Source: JAVVHH01 sp964235765
GTDB taxonomy: Bacteria; Pseudomonadota; Alphaproteobacteria; Acetobacterales; Acetobacteraceae
Direction of reading: 5' to 3'
DNA length: 64,000 bases
Assembly: GCA_964235765.1 (NCBI GenBank)
Contig: CAXSDH010000005.1
Location: 1-64,000, forward strand
Positions within the stretch are counted from its first letter, which is position 1. Every line of letters begins with the position of its first letter. The notes below the pieces were generated by a model. It was not told the origin of the DNA. It saw only the letters and a program-made list of their open reading frames with translations, and ran no database searches. Position numbers and translations under genes: made by a program. Below, in pieces: positions 25,549 to 34,387 of this stretch.

Positions 25549-28047
25549 TCAACTTGCGTGTTCCCCACGGTGTTGAAGGTTCTTGATCAGCGCGGGGACT
25601 TCGTTTGCGGGCCTCGGACGGCTGAACAGGTATCCCTGGACGTCGGTGCATCCTTCCCGTCGCAGTTCCTCAAGCTGTTCCAGGGTTTCGACGCCCTCGG
25701 CGATCGTGCGCATGCCCAGGCTTCTCCCGAGGCCGGTGACTGCGCGGATGATCGACATGGATTCCTTGTTCTTCACCAAGTCATCTACGAACGACTTGTC
25801 GATTTTGATCTTGTCGAAGGGAAAGCTCCGCAAATAACTTAGGGACGAGTACCCCGTGCCGAAGTCATCTAGGGACACCGCGATCCCCATGGCGCGCAAC
25901 TGGTGCAAAGCCGTCAAAGTGTCCACGGTGTCGTGCAGCAGGACCGACTCGGTGATTTCTAGCTCCAGCCGATCCGGCCGCAAGCCCGACGCATCGAGTG
26001 CCGCCCGCACGGAAGCCACGACGGTACCCTTCTTGAATTGGATCGGCGAGAGGTTTACCGCGATGCTGATATCCGGCGGCCAGTTCTCGGCCTCGAAGCA
26101 AGCCCTGCGCAGCACCCAGTCGCCGATGGCGACGATCATTCCCGTTTCCTCGGCGATTGGAATGAAGTCCTGAGGTGAGACAAGCCCGCGGATCGGGTGA
26201 TGCCAGCGCAACAAGGCCTCAAACCCGGTGACCTTGCCTTCCACGAGATTGACCTGGGGCTGATAGTAGATCTCGAATTCATCGCGGGCGATGGCCTTCC
26301 GGAGATCAACCTCCAGTGTCCGGCGCACTTGGATACGTGCGTCCATTTCCGGCTCGAAAAAGCAAGCTGTGCCCCGGCCTTCGGACTTCGCCAGGTAAAG
26401 CGCGATATCGGCGTTCTTCAGCATCTTTTCAGCAGAAATACCGTCTCCAGGCGCGATGGCGGCGCCGATGCTGACGCTGGCGACGATCTGATGGCCGTCG
26501 ACCTCGAACGGGTTTCGGAATGCCGCGATGATGCGGCTTGCCAGAAGCTCCGCCTGGCCAGGCTGCCCTACCGCCAACTGAATGATGGCGAACTCATCCC
26601 CGCCCAGGCGTGCCACGGTGTCCGACTCATGCACGCAGGCCTGTATTCGGTTCGCGACAGCCTGCAGCAATCCGTCGCCGACCGGGTGGCCCAGCCTGTC
26701 ATTCACTTGTTTGAAATGGTCCAGGTCCAGACAGAATACCGCGCATCCGGCCCCGCGTTCTCCCATGCTCATTGCATGTTCGAGCCGCTCGCGGAACTGT
26801 ATCCGGTTGGGCAGCCGGGTCAGCGCGTCATGCCGGGCCATGAAAACGATGCTGGCCTCGGCCTGCTTTCGATCGGTGATGTCCTCGTGGCTTGCGACCC
26901 AGCCGCCATCGGGCATGGGCTTTATACAAATCGCGACGACACGTCCGTTCCTTAAAAACATCTCCGTAGTCGACTGCTGCGTGGTGCTGAAGACACCGGC
27001 GCGCCAGGCAAGGTAGTCCGCTCGCGACATGTCGGGCGTGCTTCCGGCCGCGAACCGGGCGTCCACGATCTCTGCCAGCGTACGGCCGACACTGATTGCC
27101 TCGGGCCGCAGATCGTAGATCTCGGCGTAGCGCCGGTTGGACACCAGCAGCCGCGTTTCTCCATCGAAGAAGCAGATGCCCTGAGTTATGTTGCCCAACA
27201 CCGCATCCAACTTCAGGCGGCCGAGCTCCAGGTCGGCATTCGCTTGTGCCAGCTTTGCGTTGGAGAGCCGGAGCGCCTCGGCTTCGCTGATCGCCGATGC
27301 CAACCGGCGCCGGTCGGCGGTGATTACGGCGAGCGCGCAAAGGATCAGCGCCAAGGTCGTAAGTGCCGCAGCCGCCGCGAGCGGACCGCTCGGCAAGCCC
27401 GGCGTAACCTGGGCAAGCGGGTCGACTTGAAAGACGGCGGCGGCCATGCCCGTATAGTGCATGCCGCAAATGGCGCCGCCCATGACCAAAGCTGCGACCG
27501 CGCGCTGCCATGGCCTTTGCAACGTCAGTGAAAGCCACAGCGCGACGATCGCCGCGCCAATCCCCAGCAGTACGGAGAGGCTCCAGAGGGTAGGCTTATA
27601 GGCCAAAGTACCGGGAAACTGAATCCCTGCCATCCCGACATAGTGCATCGCAGCGACGCCGAGGCCGATTGCGATCCCCGCAAATCCAACTCGCTTCCAA
27701 GACGTCCCGGCCCGGGCAATCTGCAAGCCCCAACCAACCACCCCGATCGCGATCAACAATGAGAACAGCGTGGCCCCAGGCTCATAGCGCAGCGGCACCT
27801 CGATACTGAGTGCGAGCATCGCCAAGAAATGCATGGACCAAATGCTGCCACCAAGGGTTGCAGCGCTGGCGAGGTGCCAAAACCGCGCTGGACGACCGCG
27901 CGTATTTCGCCACCGCTCGATCATCTCTAGAGCGGTGTAGGAGCCGCACACGGCGATGAAGTACGACAAGGCGACCAGGCTCGCATCGTGTTGGAACGCG
28001 ATGCCGTCTGCGTCCGTAAAGCACAGGCCAGCGAGGTAAACACGCAT
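25549..28047 (-). CDS. MHYT-PAS-GGDEF-EAL cyclic-di-GMP signalling protein
   Basis: An 832-residue inner-membrane sensor. The first 250 residues hold an MHYT domain with seven membrane segments and repeated WSMHFLAM, AMHYVGM and GMHYTGM motifs, thought to bind a metal and sense gases. A coiled linker and a PAS-like domain (about 285-400) follow, then GGDEF (about 405-560, intact LGGDEFAI) and EAL (about 575-825, intact GFEALLRW, DDFGTGYSS, KIDKSFV). Both catalytic motifs look complete, so it could both make and degrade c-di-GMP, which governs motility and polysaccharide output; both processes are encoded in this window. ATG 28047 starts the first membrane region; upstream in-frame residues look non-native. 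Confidence 0.93.
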   Translation of the reverse strand: MRVYLAGLCFTDADGIAFQHDASLVALSYFIAVCGSYTALEMIERWRNTRGRPARFWHLASAATLGGSIWSMHFLAMLALSIEVPLRYEPGATLFSLLIAIGVVGWGLQIARAGTSWKRVGFAGIAIGLGVAAMHYVGMAGIQFPGTLAYKPTLWSLSVLLGIGAAIVALWLSLTLQRPWQRAVAALVMGGAICGMHYTGMAAAVFQVDPLAQVTPGLPSGPLAAAAALTTLALILCALAVITADRRRLASAISEAEALRLSNAKLAQANADLELGRLKLDAVLGNITQGICFFDGETRLLVSNRRYAEIYDLRPEAISVGRTLAEIVDARFAAGSTPDMSRADYLAWRAGVFSTTQQSTTEMFLRNGRVVAICIKPMPDGGWVASHEDITDRKQAEASIVFMARHDALTRLPNRIQFRERLEHAMSMGERGAGCAVFCLDLDHFKQVNDRLGHPVGDGLLQAVANRIQACVHESDTVARLGGDEFAIIQLAVGQPGQAELLASRIIAAFRNPFEVDGHQIVASVSIGAAIAPGDGISAEKMLKNADIALYLAKSEGRGTACFFEPEMDARIQVRRTLEVDLRKAIARDEFEIYYQPQVNLVEGKVTGFEALLRWHHPIRGLVSPQDFIPIAEETGMIVAIGDWVLRRACFEAENWPPDISIAVNLSPIQFKKGTVVASVRAALDASGLRPDRLELEITESVLLHDTVDTLTALHQLRAMGIAVSLDDFGTGYSSLSYLRSFPFDKIKIDKSFVDDLVKNKESMSIIRAVTGLGRSLGMRTIAEGVETLEQLEELRREGCTDVQGYLFSRPRPANEVPALIKNLQHRGEHAS

Positions 28048-28401
28048 TTCAGATTCCCTTGGGGTGGCAGAAGCAATCGGCATGGAGCATGGAGCTGGCT
28101 TATCTGGGACAAGAAAAACTGAACTATAACGCACAGACTTTCAGACATGATCGAGTCATGTTTGCGATGTTACTCACAACTCGTGTACATAAGGTTAATT
28201 TTGCATTGATCTTGCCGGGGAGGGTAGCGGTGGCCGGCTTGGATCCCTGGACGGCGTGCGAACTTGATTTGGCCAAAAACGCGCCAAGGCGCGCATAAGC
28301 CGGCAGGCCGGACGAGCGCTTTATGCCTGCTTTACGCCCGTGCCCCAAACCTTAACGGAATTGCGACAAGACTATCCGGCAGATACTGGGTAACCTTAAG
28401 C
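28048..28401. promoter_or_regulatory. 354-base divergent control region before kup
   Basis: No gene fits here. The middle (about 28130-28215) is clearly more AT-rich than the surroundings and should hold the promoters of both flanking genes. It contains a perfect inverted repeat ACATGA (28145-28150) / TCATGT (28156-28161) with a 5-base spacer. Nearer kup, GCGCC-AA-GGCGC (28281-28292) and a longer hairpin at 28293-28326 could form in the kup leader. No known riboswitch is recognised. Confidence 0.4.
28293..28326 (+). promoter_or_regulatory. Stem-loop in the kup leader
   Basis: GCATAAGC (28293-28300) pairs with GCTTTATGC (28318-28326) with a single bulged base, and CGG/CCG at 28301-28310 can form an inner stem. 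The element ends 75 bases before the kup ATG. It lacks a following T-run, so it is not an obvious terminator; a leader regulatory structure or a dispersed palindromic element are both possible. Confidence 0.35.
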
Positions 28402-30288
28402 ATGGATGTTTCCCCTCCGGCCCGAATGGCCGCTGCCAATCCTATGCATCGCACGCTCGTCATCGGCGCGCTTGGGGTCGTCTACGGCGACATCGGCACG
28501 AGCCCGATCTACACCTTGCGAGAGTGCCTCAAGGCTGCAGGCGGAACAGTGGAGCCTGAGGTGGTGTTCGGGCTGCTGTCCCTGGTGTTCTGGTCCGTGA
28601 TGATCGTGGTCACGCTCAAGTACGTGCTATTCGTCATGCGTGCGGACAACGACGGCGAGGGCGGCATCATGGCGCTGCTCGGCCTGGCAGCGCACACCGA
28701 AACCGACGAGCGGCGGCGGACGGCCCTGCTCATGGTTGGCATGGCCGGCGCCGCCTTGTTCTACGGCGACGGCATGATCACCCCGGCCATCTCGGTGCTG
28801 AGCGCGATCGAGGGCCTGCAAGTCGCCACTCCCGGACTTGCGCCCTATGTCGTGCCAATCACGATTGCAGTGCTGATCGGCTTCTTCGCCGTGCAAAGCC
28901 GGGGCAGCGAGCGCATCGGCGCCTACTTCGGCCCGGTCATGGCACTGTGGTTTGCCGTTCTTGCCATCGGTGGGCTGCTGCACATCGTACGGGACCCTGG
29001 CGTTCTTGCAGCGGTCAACCCGTTATATGCGCTCAGCTTCCTGTCCGGACACGGCTGGACGAGCTTCCTTGCCCTGGGTTCGGTGTTCCTTGCGATGACG
29101 GGGGCGGAGGCGCTGTATGCCGACATGGGCCACTTCGGCCGCGGCCCGATCCGGCTGGACTGGTTCGCCTTCGTGCTGCCGGCGCTGGTGCTGAACTACT
29201 TCGGCCAAGGCGCCCTGGTGCTGGCCCACCCCGAAACCATCGACAACCCGTTCTACCGCATGTTCCCCGATTGGAGTCTCTATCCCCTGGTGCTGCTGGC
29301 GACCGCAGCGACGGTGATCGCCTCCCAGGCGGTGATCTCCGGCGCCTTCTCGCTGTCGCAGCAGGCGATGCAGCTCAGCCTGCTGCCAAGGCTGGACGTG
29401 CGGCAAACGTCCGAGACGGCAATCGGCCAGGTGTACGTGCCTCAGATCAACTGGCTGCTGATGATCTGCGTGATTGGGCTAGTGTTGGCGTTCAAGTCGT
29501 CGGACAACCTGGCAGCCGCCTACGGCATCGCGGTCGCCGGCACCATGGTGATCACCACCTGCCTGCTGGCCCTTGTCGCACGCCGGGTCTGGCGCTGGAG
29601 CGTTCCGGTCACGGTTGCCGTGATGGGCAGCTTCCTGCTGGTCGATCTTGCTTTCTTCGCGGCCAATGCGGTCAAGATACCGCAGGGTGGCTGGTTTCCG
29701 CTGCTGATCGGCGCCGTCGTGTTCACGCTCATGTCCACCTGGCGCCGCGGCCGTCAGATCGTGCTGGAGCGCACCAGCAAGGACAACCCGCCGCTGGCGC
29801 AGTTCATCGCCCAGCTCGACCCCGAGAAGATGCCCCGGGTGGAAGGCACGGCGGTCTATCTAGCCGCTCGCCGGGAAGCGGCGCCTTACGCGCTTATGGA
29901 CAACCTGAAGCACAACAAGGTGCTGCACAACCGCATCGTCCTGCTCACGGTCATTACCGAGCGCGTGCCCTACGTTTCCAAGGCGGAGCGCATGACCGTC
30001 GAGCCGCTCGACAAGGGCTTCGTGCAGATGACCTTGCACTTCGGTTTTGCGGAGGCACCCGAAGTGCCGGCCGCACTGGAAGCGCATCAGGCCGAGTTCC
30101 CGGTCAACATCGCCGAAACCTCGTTCTTCCTCGGCCGTGAAACGCCGGTCGGCACGGTACGGCCCGAGTTGCCGGTGTGGCGCGAGAAGCTCTATGCCTT
30201 CTTGGGCCGCAACGCCGTCAGTGCGTCGGACTACTTCCAGATCCCGCCCAAGCGCGTCATCGAGCTTGGCACCCAGGTCGAGTTGTAG
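28402..30288 (+). CDS. kup: Potassium uptake protein Kup
   Basis: A 628-residue proton-coupled potassium importer of the HAK/KUP family. It opens with the signature LGVVYGDIGTSPIYTL, has about 12 membrane segments to residue 440, and ends with a roughly 170-residue cytoplasmic domain. Other landmarks are DNDGEGGIMAL, YGDGMITPAISVLSA and the SAVEGL-like stretch (here SAIEGLQ). The length equals that of typical Kup. ATG 28402 is chosen because it gives the standard N-terminus; the frame extends upstream without homology. A GH15 glycosidase gene follows after 71 bases. Confidence 0.96.
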   Translation: MDVSPPARMAAANPMHRTLVIGALGVVYGDIGTSPIYTLRECLKAAGGTVEPEVVFGLLSLVFWSVMIVVTLKYVLFVMRADNDGEGGIMALLGLAAHTETDERRRTALLMVGMAGAALFYGDGMITPAISVLSAIEGLQVATPGLAPYVVPITIAVLIGFFAVQSRGSERIGAYFGPVMALWFAVLAIGGLLHIVRDPGVLAAVNPLYALSFLSGHGWTSFLALGSVFLAMTGAEALYADMGHFGRGPIRLDWFAFVLPALVLNYFGQGALVLAHPETIDNPFYRMFPDWSLYPLVLLATAATVIASQAVISGAFSLSQQAMQLSLLPRLDVRQTSETAIGQVYVPQINWLLMICVIGLVLAFKSSDNLAAAYGIAVAGTMVITTCLLALVARRVWRWSVPVTVAVMGSFLLVDLAFFAANAVKIPQGGWFPLLIGAVVFTLMSTWRRGRQIVLERTSKDNPPLAQFIAQLDPEKMPRVEGTAVYLAARREAAPYALMDNLKHNKVLHNRIVLLTVITERVPYVSKAERMTVEPLDKGFVQMTLHFGFAEAPEVPAALEAHQAEFPVNIAETSFFLGRETPVGTVRPELPVWREKLYAFLGRNAVSASDYFQIPPKRVIELGTQVEL

Positions 30289-30359
30289 TGCCCGCCCGCG
30301 ACGCCGTGCTGGGCAACGCCCGCTTCAGCAGTCGAACGGCCAAAAGGGAGTAGGCAGCC

Positions 30360-32171
30360 ATGCCTTCGCGTATCGAGGACTATGCCCTGATCGGCGATTG
30401 CGAAACCGCGGCGCTGGTTGGGCGCGACGGCTCGGTGGATTGGCTCTGCTGGCCGCGCTTCGACTCCGATGCGTGTTTCGCCGCCCTGCTCGGCAGCCCC
30501 GAGCACGGGCGCTGGCTCGTCGCTCCCACCAACGCCGCCGCGCCTGCAACCCGGCGCTACCGGGGTGACACGCTCATCCTCGAGACCCGCTTCGAAACCG
30601 AGGGCGGCGCGGTGCTGGTCGTGGATTTCATGCCGCCGCGCAGCGGCCAGTCCAAGCTGGTCCGCATCGTGACCGGGGAACGCGGGCAGGTCGTGATGCG
30701 GACGGAGCTGGTGCTGCGGTTCGGCTACGGCGCCCTGGTGCCCTGGGTTCACCGGCTCGAGGACGGCACGTTGCGTGCGATCGCCGGGCCGGACCAGGTC
30801 GTGCTGCGCACGTCCGCGCCCATCCACGGCGAGGATGCCAAAACCGTCGCCGAGTTCACGGTCGCTGCGGGTGAGACGGTGTCCTTCACGCTGACCTACG
30901 CGCCGTCGCACCAGCCGCTGCCTGATGCGGTGGACCCGCAATCTGCGCTTGGCGCTACGGAGCGGTTCTGGACCGAGTGGTCCGGCCGCGCCCGGATCGA
31001 GGAGGGCGAGCGGCGCCATGCGGTGATGCGTTCGCTGATCACGCTCAAGGCGCTGACCTATGCGCCGACCGGCGGCATCGTGGCAGCCCCCACGACGAGC
31101 CTGCCCGAGACGCTTGGCGGCGGCCGCAACTGGGACTACCGGTTCTGCTGGCTGCGCGACGCCACGCTGTCGCTGCTCGCGCTGATGAACGCCGGCTATT
31201 ACGAGGAAGCGGGCGCCTGGCGGGACTGGCTGCTGCGTGCCGTCGCTGGCGTTCCGGCGCAGGCGCAGATCATGTACAGCATCACCGGCGAGCATCGCCT
31301 GACCGAGTGGGAGGTGGACTGGCTGCCAGGCTACGAGGGCGCCAAGCCCGTGCGCATCGGCAACGGCGCCCATGGCCAAATCCAGATCGACGTGTACGGC
31401 GAGGTGATGGACGCGCTCTACCAGGCGCAGCGGGGCGGCCTGGCCAGCAGCGCGGACTCCTGGGCCTTGCAGCAGGCCTTGCTCGCGCACCTCGCCGACG
31501 TGTGGCGCGAGCCGGACCGGGGGATCTGGGAAAGCCGCAAGCCGGCGCGGCACTTCACCTTCAGCAAGATCATGGCGTGGGTCGCGTTCGACCGTGCCGC
31601 GAAGATTGCCCGGGAGTTCGGGCTGCAAGGCCCGGTCGAGCGCTGGAGCGACGTCGCCCAGGCGATCCATGACGACGTATGCGCCAACGGCTACGACGCG
31701 GAACTCGGCAGCTTCGTGCAGTCCTATGGCTCGAAGTGGCTTGATGGCAGCTTGCTGCTGATCCCAACTACGGGCTTCCTGCCCATCGACGACCCACGCA
31801 TCGCCGGCACGGTGCGCGCCGTCGAGGGGCGGCTGCTCCAGGACGGCTTCGTCATGCGCCACGACCCGGCCGAGGTCGAGACCGGCTTGGCCCATGGCGA
31901 GGGCGCGTTCCTTGCCTGCTCGTTCTGGCTCGCGGACGCACTGGTGCTGCTCGGCCGGGACGAGGAAGGACGCCGCCTGTTCGAACGCCTGCTGGCGCTG
32001 CGCAATGACGTCGGCCTACTCTCCGAGGAATACGACGTGCCCACCAAGCGCCTGGTCGGCAACTTCCCACAGGCCTTCTCCCACATCGCGCTGGTCAATA
32101 CCGCGCAGAACCTTGCGCGCCCGGCCAAGCCTGGCGAGCAGCGCGCAGGATATAGCGACCCTGGAACGTAG
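30360..32171 (+). CDS. Glycoside hydrolase family 15 protein
   Basis: A 603-residue protein with an N-terminal beta-sandwich (about 1-220; IEDYALIGDCETAALVGRDGSVDWLCWPRFDS) and a C-terminal (alpha/alpha)6 barrel. Family landmarks are GGGRNWDYRFCWLRDATLS, the first acidic region in EPDRGIWESR, and LLSEEYD with the likely second catalytic Glu. Bacterial GH15 enzymes are glucoamylases, glucodextranases or trehalases; this short intracellular type without a signal peptide is often annotated trehalase-like. The substrate is unproven. It sits 71 bases after kup, compatible with an osmotic-stress link but not proof of one. Confidence 0.92.
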   Translation: MPSRIEDYALIGDCETAALVGRDGSVDWLCWPRFDSDACFAALLGSPEHGRWLVAPTNAAAPATRRYRGDTLILETRFETEGGAVLVVDFMPPRSGQSKLVRIVTGERGQVVMRTELVLRFGYGALVPWVHRLEDGTLRAIAGPDQVVLRTSAPIHGEDAKTVAEFTVAAGETVSFTLTYAPSHQPLPDAVDPQSALGATERFWTEWSGRARIEEGERRHAVMRSLITLKALTYAPTGGIVAAPTTSLPETLGGGRNWDYRFCWLRDATLSLLALMNAGYYEEAGAWRDWLLRAVAGVPAQAQIMYSITGEHRLTEWEVDWLPGYEGAKPVRIGNGAHGQIQIDVYGEVMDALYQAQRGGLASSADSWALQQALLAHLADVWREPDRGIWESRKPARHFTFSKIMAWVAFDRAAKIAREFGLQGPVERWSDVAQAIHDDVCANGYDAELGSFVQSYGSKWLDGSLLLIPTTGFLPIDDPRIAGTVRAVEGRLLQDGFVMRHDPAEVETGLAHGEGAFLACSFWLADALVLLGRDEEGRRLFERLLALRNDVGLLSEEYDVPTKRLVGNFPQAFSHIALVNTAQNLARPAKPGEQRAGYSDPGT

Positions 32172-32186
32172 GGTCGTCGCTCCAGG

Positions 32187-33395
32187 TCAGATCGTCATCT
32201 CCATCGTGTAGAGGCCGCCGCCGAAGCGGTCCACGGCGTAGATGATGCGGTTTTCGTCCACGTAGACGTCGTTGATCTGGATCGAGCCGACCGTTGAGGC
32301 CGCCGGCGGCTCTGGGACGTAGAAGGCGATTTCCTTGGGTTGCAGGGCGTTGCTGATGTCGTGGACGCGGATTCCGCCGTTGAAGTAGGTGCCGAAGAGG
32401 ATGGTGTCGGAGCGGAAGGCGGGGCCGGGGCGGTTTTCGTGGAGGTTGTGGGCGCCGTAGCGGCCGCCGCGGAAGGCGTGTTCCTCGACGGGGGGCAGCG
32501 GCAGCGTGCCGATGGGCACGGGGTTGTCGGGGCGGCGGTAGTCGAGCAGCCAGACAAGTTTGGGCCAGTCGCGGCCGTCGTCGTGGACGCATTCGTCGGA
32601 AACGACCAGGAGGTCGCGGCTGAAGAGGGGAAGCACGGTGTGGGTGAAGCCCGGGAATGGGGGGTGCGGGTTCCAGTGGGTGACGGGCTTGATGCGGCTC
32701 ATGTCGGAGATGTCGAGCACGAAGGCGCCGCCGTCGAGGTAGCCGACATAGGCGCGGTCGGGGTGGTCGGGGAAGACGTTGGTGTTGTGGGCGCGGATGC
32801 CGGAGTCGAAGGTGGGGTGGCGGGGCGGCGGGGGGGCGTCGTCGCCTTCGGCGGTGCCGGGGTACCACCAGCGGCCGATTTCACGCGGCCGGGTCGGGTC
32901 GCTGACGTCGATGGCGCGGTAGGGCTGGTCGTCGAGCAGGTTGCGGGGGGTGAAGTCGGGCGCGCCGCCGGCGAAGTGGACGGTTTTACCGTCGACGAAC
33001 CAGACCTGGTGCACGCCGCGCGAGGCGGGGCCGGAGCAATCGAAGAAGCCGACGGCGCGAGGCTGCTCGGGGACCGAGATGTCGAACATCTCGACGCCGG
33101 CGGGCTGCAAGCCGTGCGTGCTGGTTTGGTAGGCGACGGCCATCAGGTCGCCGCAAACCTCGAGCGAGTTGGAGCGGACGTTGCGGTGCGGCAACTCGGT
33201 TTGCACGATAACGCGGGGACGGCTGGGATCGGTGACGTCCACGCCGGTGAAGTTCTTGGGGGCGCTCTCGTGGGCGAGCCAGAGGATGCGGCGGTCCGCC
33301 TTGAGCTGCAGGCTCATGCCCTCGCCAAGGCCGCCGAACCCGGCCAAGGTGTCGTGCGAGATTAGGCGCATGTTGTGCGTTTCGGAGTTTGCCAC
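32187..33395 (-). CDS. LVIVD-repeat beta-propeller protein
   Basis: A 402-residue protein of repeated strands with phrases such as VDVTDPSRPR, FDISVPEQPR, IDVSDPTRPREIG, LDISDM and HDISNALQPKEI, the LVIVD repeat pattern expected to fold as a seven-bladed propeller. There is no signal peptide, so it is cytoplasmic, and no catalytic motif is seen. The start is taken as GTG 33395 because GAAAGG lies 8 bases upstream and the family N-terminus (VANSETHNMRLISH) begins there; ATG 33371 is an alternative. It is divergent from the CobW-type gene, whose ATG is only 2 bases away. Confidence 0.82.
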   Translation of the reverse strand: MANSETHNMRLISHDTLAGFGGLGEGMSLQLKADRRILWLAHESAPKNFTGVDVTDPSRPRVIVQTELPHRNVRSNSLEVCGDLMAVAYQTSTHGLQPAGVEMFDISVPEQPRAVGFFDCSGPASRGVHQVWFVDGKTVHFAGGAPDFTPRNLLDDQPYRAIDVSDPTRPREIGRWWYPGTAEGDDAPPPPRHPTFDSGIRAHNTNVFPDHPDRAYVGYLDGGAFVLDISDMSRIKPVTHWNPHPPFPGFTHTVLPLFSRDLLVVSDECVHDDGRDWPKLVWLLDYRRPDNPVPIGTLPLPPVEEHAFRGGRYGAHNLHENRPGPAFRSDTILFGTYFNGGIRVHDISNALQPKEIAFYVPEPPAASTVGSIQINDVYVDENRIIYAVDRFGGGLYTMEMTI

Positions 33396-33397
33396 CA

Positions 33398-34387
33398 ATG
33401 AACCTTTCGAACCTGGGACCCCCGCCCAACACACCGGTCCCCGTGACGATCGTGACCGGGTTCCTGGGCAGCGGCAAGACGACCATGCTGAACCGGCTGC
33501 TGCGCAGCCCGCAACTGGCCGACACGGTGGTGATCGTCAACGAGTTCGGCGAGGTGGGGCTGGACCACTTGCTGATCGAGCAGGCGATCGAGAACACGGT
33601 GTTGCTGAAAAACGGCTGCATCTGCTGCACGGTGCGGGGCGACGTGGCGGATACGCTGGAGACCCTGTGGCGGCAGCGGGCCGAGGGCAGCATCCCGGAT
33701 TTCCGGCGGATCGCGATCGAGACGACGGGGCTGGCCGATCCCGGGCCGGTGGCGCATGCGCTGGTGGCGGAGGCGGGTGCGACGTATGCGTGCCGGCTGG
33801 ATGGCATCGTGACGACCGTGGATGCGGTGCATGGGGTGCAGCAACTCGCGCGGCATCCGGAGGCGCGGCGGCAGGTGGCGCTGGCGGACCGGATCCTGCT
33901 CAGCAAGACGGATTTGGCGCCGGAGACGGCGGCGCTGGAGCGGGTGCTGGCCGGGCTGAACGCGGACGCGCCGCGGCGGCGGATGGCGGAGGACGGGGTG
34001 GTGGCGGCGGATGTGTTTGGATTGGGGCCGCAGGATTGGGGTCGGCAATACGCAGCTTCGCATCATGACCATCTGCACGATGGCGGCATCGGGACCGTGC
34101 TGTTGCGCCATGACCGGCCGATCGCCTGGCCGGCGCTGCGGTTGTGGCTGGAGTCCGTGCTGTCGTTGCGGGGCGCGGATGTGCTGCGGCTGAAGGGGCT
34201 GGTGGATTTGGCGGGCGAGGACCTGCCGGTGGTACTGCAGGGGGTGCACCACGTGCTGCACCCGGTCAGCCGGTTGGCTGCCTGGCCAGGCGGCGTCGCC
34301 AGCACGCAGTTGGTGGTCATTACCCAGGGGCTTTCCCCGCGCGGGCTGCAGGCGAGCTTCGCCGATGCGATGCGGGGGCAGGCTTGA
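33398..34387 (+). CDS. CobW/COG0523-family G3E GTPase, candidate metallochaperone
   Basis: A 329-residue GTPase. Walker A is GFLGSGKTT (residues 21-29), the metal-binding GCICC motif is at 73-77, and SKTD is the guanine-specificity motif. Family members carry zinc, cobalt or iron to client enzymes. The C-terminal CobW domain is present (about 225-329). ATG 33398 is chosen over TTG 33389 for its position at the conserved start. Its TGA overlaps the ATG of the molybdenum-hydroxylase gene, so the client may be that enzyme or a process feeding it; this is context only. Confidence 0.9.
   Translation: MNLSNLGPPPNTPVPVTIVTGFLGSGKTTMLNRLLRSPQLADTVVIVNEFGEVGLDHLLIEQAIENTVLLKNGCICCTVRGDVADTLETLWRQRAEGSIPDFRRIAIETTGLADPGPVAHALVAEAGATYACRLDGIVTTVDAVHGVQQLARHPEARRQVALADRILLSKTDLAPETAALERVLAGLNADAPRRRMAEDGVVAADVFGLGPQDWGRQYAASHHDHLHDGGIGTVLLRHDRPIAWPALRLWLESVLSLRGADVLRLKGLVDLAGEDLPVVLQGVHHVLHPVSRLAAWPGGVASTQLVVITQGLSPRGLQASFADAMRGQA

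Noticed and set aside
32340..33365. Plus-strand frame rich in Val, Gly and Ala opposite the LVIVD gene
   Set aside because: Very repetitive codon shadow; the propeller repeats on the minus strand are the real product.
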